From Cunninghamia lanceolata (taxonomy: Eukaryota > Streptophyta > Pinopsida > Cupressales > Cupressaceae): a DNA stretch of 64,000 bases. The stretch covers positions 40,330,001-40,394,000 of the forward strand of contig BSBN01000809.1 of assembly GCA_027924645.1 (NCBI GenBank). Direction: 5' to 3'. A program made the position numbers and the translations under genes. The notes beneath the pieces were generated by a model, which searched no databases, was not told the DNA's origin, and was given only the letters and a program-made list of their open reading frames with translations. Positions 58,230 through 64,000 of this stretch are shown here, in pieces; the first letter of the stretch is position 1, and each line of letters opens with the position of its first letter.

Positions 58230-59311
58230 ACTCGATAAAGGGCCAAAACAGGTAATCATAAGGTGGCATGTACCAACATCTATTTTGTACAGAGAGGACA
58301 AGTGGCAGGTTGATTTTCATTTCATAGTCTGGTGGCATGAGGTAGAGTAATTAGGAATTATTTTGTATGATGTAGGTTGGTGTTCTTAGTAGTAGGTCAT
58401 TGTTGTGTTCTCCTCTAGCTCCTGGGCTCTCTCATAGCTTTGTCTAGTGCAGGTGGTGGCTTGGCTATTGAGGGTGCTAGTGGAGGTGCATGGAACAGTG
58501 ACAAAGGAAAGAAGGTGGGGGTAGATCCACCTCGGAGGCAAATTAGGTGGAAGATAAGCAATGTGTTTGTAGGCAGCAGGATGAAGTAGAAATATGTTGC
58601 GAGGAAGGACTTGAAGAAGCTATCTGCTGACGAGGCAATGGTTGGTTTTGTCAAAGACATAGAAGGCGAGATCAAGAATCCCATATTGAGGGAATGGCTA
58701 TGTAGGTTACTAAATATAGCTAAAGAAGTTGATGGCAAGGAGGGTGTTAATGTCCAAAAGGCTATGGCTCATCTGTTTCTTTATCCAAAAATGTTTAGGG
58801 GATGGTGGAATGTGTTTGGGGTTTCTCAGTCCTTAATGCTAGCTACAATGTTGTCTATTGTAGAAACTTCAGTTCTTACCCAAGAAGATATGATTGGTTC
58901 TTTTAATCAGGCTGTGGAGAATCAGGAAGTGGTGCTTGGGCATTTGCATGATATTTTGTTCGGGGTTTTGGAAACTAGAAGGATGGTGGATGGTATTGCA
59001 GAGAAGCTTGGAGTTCATGTATTGGAACCAACTTAGTTGACTTTCTCTTGCGCCTGTGATGGTGTGGATCTATTCAGAAAGGAAGATAAGTAGATGTCAG
59101 GGTTCTGTCAGTTTGTGCATTTATATTTTAATTTGTTTCAGACTATTAAGAGTGAGCTATTGTAATTTTTCCCACTCCTTCTGTTTGATGGACATTTTTG
59201 GTTTTTGTTTAGGATGTTAAAGTTAATGGTTAGATGTTTCAAAGACTAATGGGCTTGGCCCCCCTTTTTTGAATGGGTCCTTGGTCCCTTAACTAGGGTT
59301 TTATTATCAAA
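58230..59311 (+). mobile_element. Poly(A)-type retroposon D
   Basis: An insert of about 1.08 kb ends in GGGTTTTATTATCAAAAAA. It is flanked by an imperfect duplication: AAAATAATAATCATAAA ending near 58228, and AAAATAATATTAATCATAAA at 59311-59330. Length is close to retroposon B. The 5' half carries a frame of about 200 codons. The 3' part is T/G-rich and includes GGCTTGGCCCCCC, recalling GGTTTGGCCCC in retroposon C. It landed at the edge of arm 2 of the inverted repeat. Confidence 0.65.
58422..59036 (+). pseudogene. ORF1-like frame of retroposon D, one stop
   Basis: One frame is open from about 58422 to TAG 59034-59036, except for a single TAG at 58587-58589. It starts with Gly/Ser-rich text (SSAGGGLAIEGASGGAWNSD), then basic residues (PPRRQIRWKISNVFVGSRMK). 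A helical domain follows (ADEAMVGFVKDIEGEIKNPI, PKMFRGWWNVFGVSQSLMLA), then a probable coiled coil (VENQEVVLGHLHDILFGVLE). The family is not recognised. The basic-plus-coiled-coil layout in a poly(A) element without RT is what an ORF1 RNA-binding protein would look like, but no RRM or knuckle is visible. The upstream start is not fixed. Confidence 0.45.
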
Positions 59312-59339
59312 AAATAATATTAATCATAAAAATAAATAA

Positions 59340-62071
59340 TTTTAAAATAAAATAAAATAAATTCTATAACAAAAGTACTAAGAATAATTAAATATATAAC
59401 TAGCAATGGCACATGAAAGGGTCATGAGCATCTATAGAATACTCCATGTACAATAAAAAATTTATTTTAGAAAGGAAGGCTGAAATGGTCAATTAACTAC
59501 CTAGGTAAGGAAAATATTCATTAGGGGTAGTTTGAAACTTTAATTAATATATTATTTTTTAATATTTTTTATTATTATGACCATATTAAAATTTGCGTAG
59601 GTTATAATGTATTATTATTATAGGTGCATTTTGTATTAAGAATAATAGTCTCGTGAAAATAAATCATCTGCATGTTATATTTTACCTATACCAATAACAT
59701 GTCATTATTGTACACATCCAAAAAATACACTATGATCATGAAAATTGTACTTCTATATATGTGCAACCTCTTATAGACATCTCTACTATTATAAAAAATT
59801 GTAACCCTAATATATCCTTAAAGAGGACAATGCATATTGATTGCTTTGAAGAGATGGAGAGACACATACCTTTCTAATAAGGTTGATTAGCATAGATCTC
59901 ATAGTGATTGGAATTGAATGCTTTCTTCTAAAGAATTCCATGAAACATTATTAGTTTGAGAGGTACTAAATCTTCAAACTTAAAAAAAAGAGTTTATTAA
60001 GTGTGGTTTCAATTAGGCAATTGGATTTTCCTTTAGATCTCTCTTAGAACTATCTAATTTGTATAATTCCATCAATTTTCTTGGATCTAAACTTATTGAC
60101 ATCTTGCTAGCTTCACTCAATCTTTTGTTTGTTATGTCAAATGTTAAACTCCATTTTTATTCATTATTATTTTTTCTTTGTATTTTATCCTTCCCTTTTT
60201 ATTGTCTGCACATATTCATAAATTAGGGTTATCATATTTTTGCATAGTAATATTAAATCCTCCCACCGGAGGCATTGTATTATCTCAGATCTTAATGTCA
60301 TCATGTTTTACATTTAAAGATTGACCCATCTAATTTTCATCATTCCATCAATTTGCTTGGATCTAAACTTATTGATTTTACCCTTTTGGCTTCACTCAAT
60401 CTTTTGCTTGTTATGTCAAATGTTAAACTCCATTTTTATTTATTATTATTTTTTCTTTATATTTTATCATTTAAAAATTGACCCATTTGATTTGCATAAT
60501 TCGATCAATTTTCTTGAATCTAAACTGATTCAATATTTTGCCTTCTTTTTTTTTATGGTAAGATGCAAAGAGGGTGTAGAGCCCTATTACAAAAAGCCAC
60601 AAAAATAGGCCACCAACACTGGAACATGTTTTTCTTGTTATGCCAAATGTTAAACTCTATTTTAATTCATTATTATTTTTTCTTTGTATTTTATCCTTCC
60701 CTTTTTCATTGTCTAGACATATTCATAGATTATGGTTATCCTATTTTCACATACTAATATTAAATCCCTGGGGCATTGTGTTATCTCATATATATTATTT
60801 ATTTATTGATCATGGTCTTAATTTTCTTTGCTAGATATTCTATTTTCAGATATTGATGAGGGATTAGGCTAGATTTCAGATGTTAATGTCACCATGTTTT
60901 TATATTTAAAAATTAAAGATTGACCCATTTCACATATTGATGCTTATATATTTTAGTGTTTCCCTAATTTCATACATTGAAGATAATATTTATATTATAT
61001 CTAAGAAAAACTCTTATAAGTAATACCATAATATGGTTTTTTAGGATATTGAACAATATCAAAATGTGTTGATAGATTATTCTATAATTTTATTCAAATA
61101 AATGTATTGCAATAAATGGCAATCACTAAGTAATACCATAATATGGTTTTTTAGGATATTGAACAATATCAAATATATTGATAGATTATTTTATAATTTT
61201 ATTCAAATATATGTATTGCAATAGTTGGTAATCACTAAATAGCAATACCAATTATTCATGGTTGAGTAATTGTCAAATTGAATTTCTATAGTGCCTCATA
61301 ATAGATGAAATGATCTAATTTTCCTTAACATTTCATTTTTTAACAATTTTAACCCCTTTAAAACATTACTCCAAGGTTGAGACTCTTCTATTTATTTGTA
61401 TTTATTTTGGAACCACCAAAGTTCAAGGCCCTGTAAACTTACCCATCAAAAAAAATATTTAATATTTCTCATATCATGAGGCATAAGCGATGGTCTACGA
61501 GAGAAACTGGTGGTACTTCTTATAACCTGTACAATATTATAATAAAATAATAATAATTCAATTTTTGTCCACGCTATCCACTTGCTCTAGTATTCTAATT
61601 TTGTTTTCTTTACTTTATAATAAAACAATGATAATAGTGATGGAAATGAAAGATATAATCTCAATATCATATTTACAAATTGTATATACCCAACTTATTG
61701 ATAGTCACTAAGCTATGGATTCTAATGTTAAATTCATATCTATGCCCTCCATTGCAGAATACTATCAGAAGATGGATCCCACAAAAATGCCCTCCATTTG
61801 GTTTGACCGAAGAAGTTCAGCCTACCGTGGGGTTACTAAATGTGTTCATACATATATTTTGTTTCCCATATAATATATTCCAAATAAAGGGCTAGTTTTA
61901 AGTAACATTATGTGACTCAATGTAGGCATAAGTGGACAGGAAGATATCAAGCCCAACTTTGGACAAAAGCAAAGAGACTAAGAACCCCAAGGGTAAACAA
62001 GGTCAGTTTTTATGAATTTATACTGTAATTAGTTATAAATTGAACACTTTTCTTTTTATAGGTCAAAATGA
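59340..62071. repeat. Arm 2 of the large inverted repeat
   Basis: Inverted copy of 29083-32880, read in plus orientation toward the AP2 exons. It lacks retroposon C and the SINE, and has about one unit of the 225-bp repeat. Divergence between arms is moderate: many substitutions and small indels, but long matching blocks. Confidence 0.88.
61758..62001 (+). pseudogene. Duplicate AP2 exons, disabled
   Basis: Two exons of the head-to-head AP2 copy. Exon 1 (61758-61839, 82 nt) encodes EYYQKMDPTKMP, then [10 protein letters not shown]. Its donor, GT in the other copy, reads ATGTG here. Exon 2 (61926-62001) encodes HKWTGRYQAQLW and then loses one base, shifting frame (76 nt against 77). Some residues look more ancestral than in the other copy (R for K, L for F, KQ for KL before the mini-exon). 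Homology to the intact gene stops at 62071, so the remaining exons may lie beyond the window. Confidence 0.82.
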
Positions 62072-63598
62072 TGTAATGACCCGCTATGTAAAATGACCCA
62101 CTATGCAACCCTAGAGATAAGTCACCCATAGTAGAATAAAAGGGTGGAATATTTTTTATTTATTTTTTATAGAAATAATGGTAACAAAATATAACATAAT
62201 CTGTTTCAATTAGTTAACTAACATCTCTAGGGATAACATGACTGCATTATTGAAATTAAGCAACATTCAACCATGTACAACCATGGTTTGTTCTAAGTCT
62301 AAATGCATCAATTGAACACATACACACACCTTTTTGTAATGCTAATATTGATAGATAATAATAATGAAATTAATTATGTGATAGAAACAACTTACAAATT
62401 TTAACTTAGTAAAGTTCAGATTACATAACAGAGTATATCACATTCTTCGTAATTAAAATGTTAGATACAAATATTTCAAATTTAAATTATACATATGTAT
62501 ACCCATTTACCATGGTGCCAGATGATCATCCATATGCCAATTGGAAAGGTGCTTTCTTAGCTTCTGGGTCCTGCATGGCTAAATGTCTCATACTGCACAT
62601 CTAAAGAAACATTAGTCATGTATGATTATTAGTTACACAAAAATTAATTCCATGAAGTGACAACCTAAGGCCCTAAGGGCCGACCTAATGTCTCGGGGGG
62701 CTCATCCCTGATGGCCTTGCCTACGTACGCGGAGCACAGAGACTTCGTAGTTTGAGAACTTGAACATGCAACCACATGAGGGTATCGTACAAATCTCTTA
62801 ATCTTAGATTCATATTCATAATTCATCCCATACTTTTAGTTCTATAACCATTATCAATATTGCACTTTTCAATTATGGTTCTAAGCATTTAATATGCCAA
62901 ATACCCTAAAGGGTTAGATAATAATATACCAAGTACCAAAATCAATTTCTCAATTCACTAAATGGATAATAATAGTAATGCATACTTGTTACTAACCAAT
63001 TACCTCATAACAAGGTTACAATCCACACTAAACTATAGCCATGAAGCAATCCATATGTTATTATTTCTACCATCCTTTAAATGTATGAGCATCACAACCA
63101 ATTACTAAAAAAAATATAAACACTATAATTTTTAAGTCACATTATACTAATTACTTAACTAACTTGGTAATTAAATATCTTAGATAACTCCCAATTGAAT
63201 ATTATTCAATACTCTAGTATTTAAATTTTACAATTAAAATATTAATATCCACATCTAATTTCAACAATTCAAAACAACATGCCATTTATTAAGAATTTCC
63301 TTCCTCATTAATAAATAATTAAATTATAGTACATCCCTAAATAATAGGATTTAATTTCTCATAAATAAAATAAAATAAATGTTTAATATATATAAAACTT
63401 TAAAATATCACATTCCTAATAAAATAAAATAAAAACTTTAATAAATAAAATATATCACCTCCCTAATATTGATTTAATTTCTAATAATACTTAAAAATAT
63501 GTTAACTATATGTCAACTAAATTGGTTCATATTACCCTTATCCCTAAGTAAAGAGATTTATCCAAAAAAATAGTTTCATCAAATAAATCAAGTAATTC
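62072..63598. other. Probable start of another LTR element, then AT-rich sequence
   Basis: Right where AP2-copy homology ends, TGTAATGACCCGCTATG starts. This is the kind of TGTAA(T/G)GACC LTR edge seen at 44185. A GC-richer block at 62660-62790 (CTCGGGGGGCTCATCC, ACGTACGCGGAGCACAGAG) breaks the AT-rich background, as in plant gypsy LTRs. No coding text was found, and no right edge or partner lies in the window. Confidence 0.4.
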
Positions 63599-63735
63599 CT
63601 TTTATCCAATCCACAAAGAAAGTATCTATTATTAAATAATATATATAATATATTTTGTTTGTAATTGCTTTTATCCAATCCACAAAGCAAGTATCTATTA
63701 TTAAATAATATATATAATATATTTTGTTTGATTTA
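63599..63735. repeat. 69-bp tandem duplication
   Basis: CTTTTATCCAATCCACAAAG starts at 63599 and 63668, and both copies run through TTAAATAATATATATAATAT almost without change. Confidence 0.9.
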
Positions 63736-63842
63736 CAATTTTGAAGGCAGATTTTCTTTTTAAAAGATTTAATGAATCACAAGAAGAAAGATTATAGTTC
63801 AAAACAATTATTTATTATAACACATATTATAAAAACAATATG

Positions 63843-63844
<2 letters not shown>

Positions 63845-63891
<47 letters not shown>
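63845..63891. repeat. TA dinucleotide microsatellite
   Basis: An uninterrupted TA repeat of about 23 units. Confidence 0.95.
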
Positions 63892-63894
<3 letters not shown>

Positions 63895-64000
63895 AAAAAC
63901 CACTTAATAAAAGGAATATAATCCTATCATTATACAAAATAATTGAATCATCTTACTAATATGAAATTAATATGAACTATAAAAATAACAAAATTAAAGA

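Noticed and set aside
60321..60834. Overlapping Phe/Leu-rich frames
   Set aside because: They come from T-rich tandem blocks of the inverted repeat arm, and the counterpart in arm 1 is not conserved as protein.

Overview
The window is nuclear DNA of a seed plant. It is AT-rich, gene-poor and packed with nested, decayed retrotransposons, which suits a large-genome plant such as a conifer; that assignment is an inference from texture, and no marker gene proves it. No rRNA, tRNA, CRISPR array or bacterial-type gene was seen. Almost every protein-like signal is retroelement-derived. The exceptions are an AP2-family transcription factor gene, its broken duplicate, a DMP (DUF679) pseudogene and a PPR pseudogene.

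Layout. 1-6.5 kb: remnants of a copia protease region, a gypsy gag and a minus-strand LINE (endonuclease plus the start of the reverse transcriptase). 7-12.2 kb: AT-rich tandem repeats carrying two poly(A) retroposons (A at 7960-8624, plus strand; B at 11114-12177, minus strand), both with 15-16 bp target-site duplications (TSDs). 12.6-18.6 kb: a structurally complete copia element with 601 bp LTRs and TSD TGATT, whose polyprotein is broken by point nonsense changes and one frameshift. 20.5-23.9 kb: a minus-strand copia deletion derivative. 24.0-24.3 kb: the DMP pseudogene. 25.1-27.4 kb: a compact minus-strand LTR element with TSD AGCTC and a single intact 376-codon frame coding for a coiled coil, a G-patch and two CCHC knuckles. 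27.6-29.4 kb: the AP2 gene, minus strand, seven phase-consistent exons.

The AP2 upstream region (about 29.08-32.88 kb) returns in inverted orientation at 59.34-62.07 kb together with the first two recognised AP2 exons. The two copies are therefore a head-to-head duplication about 26.5 kb apart. The second copy has lost a splice donor, has a 1-nt deletion, and is cut by what looks like a further LTR element. Retroposon C and a SINE sit in one arm only, so the other arm supplies their empty sites.

Between the arms lie a degenerate gypsy gag with a putative primer-binding site (35.3-37.7 kb) and a 16 kb chromovirus-type gypsy element (37.7-53.7 kb). The chromovirus integrase is split by a 6.7 kb minus-strand LTR element (44185-50880, TSD GGTAG), which itself contains the PPR pseudogene. 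Another copia LTR (56.09-56.50 kb), retroposon D (58.2-59.3 kb) and AT-rich sequence fill the rest.

The clearest candidates for something little described are the G-patch/zinc-knuckle LTR element, the poly(A) retroposons with ORF1-like frames (possibly half-LINEs), and the AP2 gene whose second AP2 repeat is only a stub.
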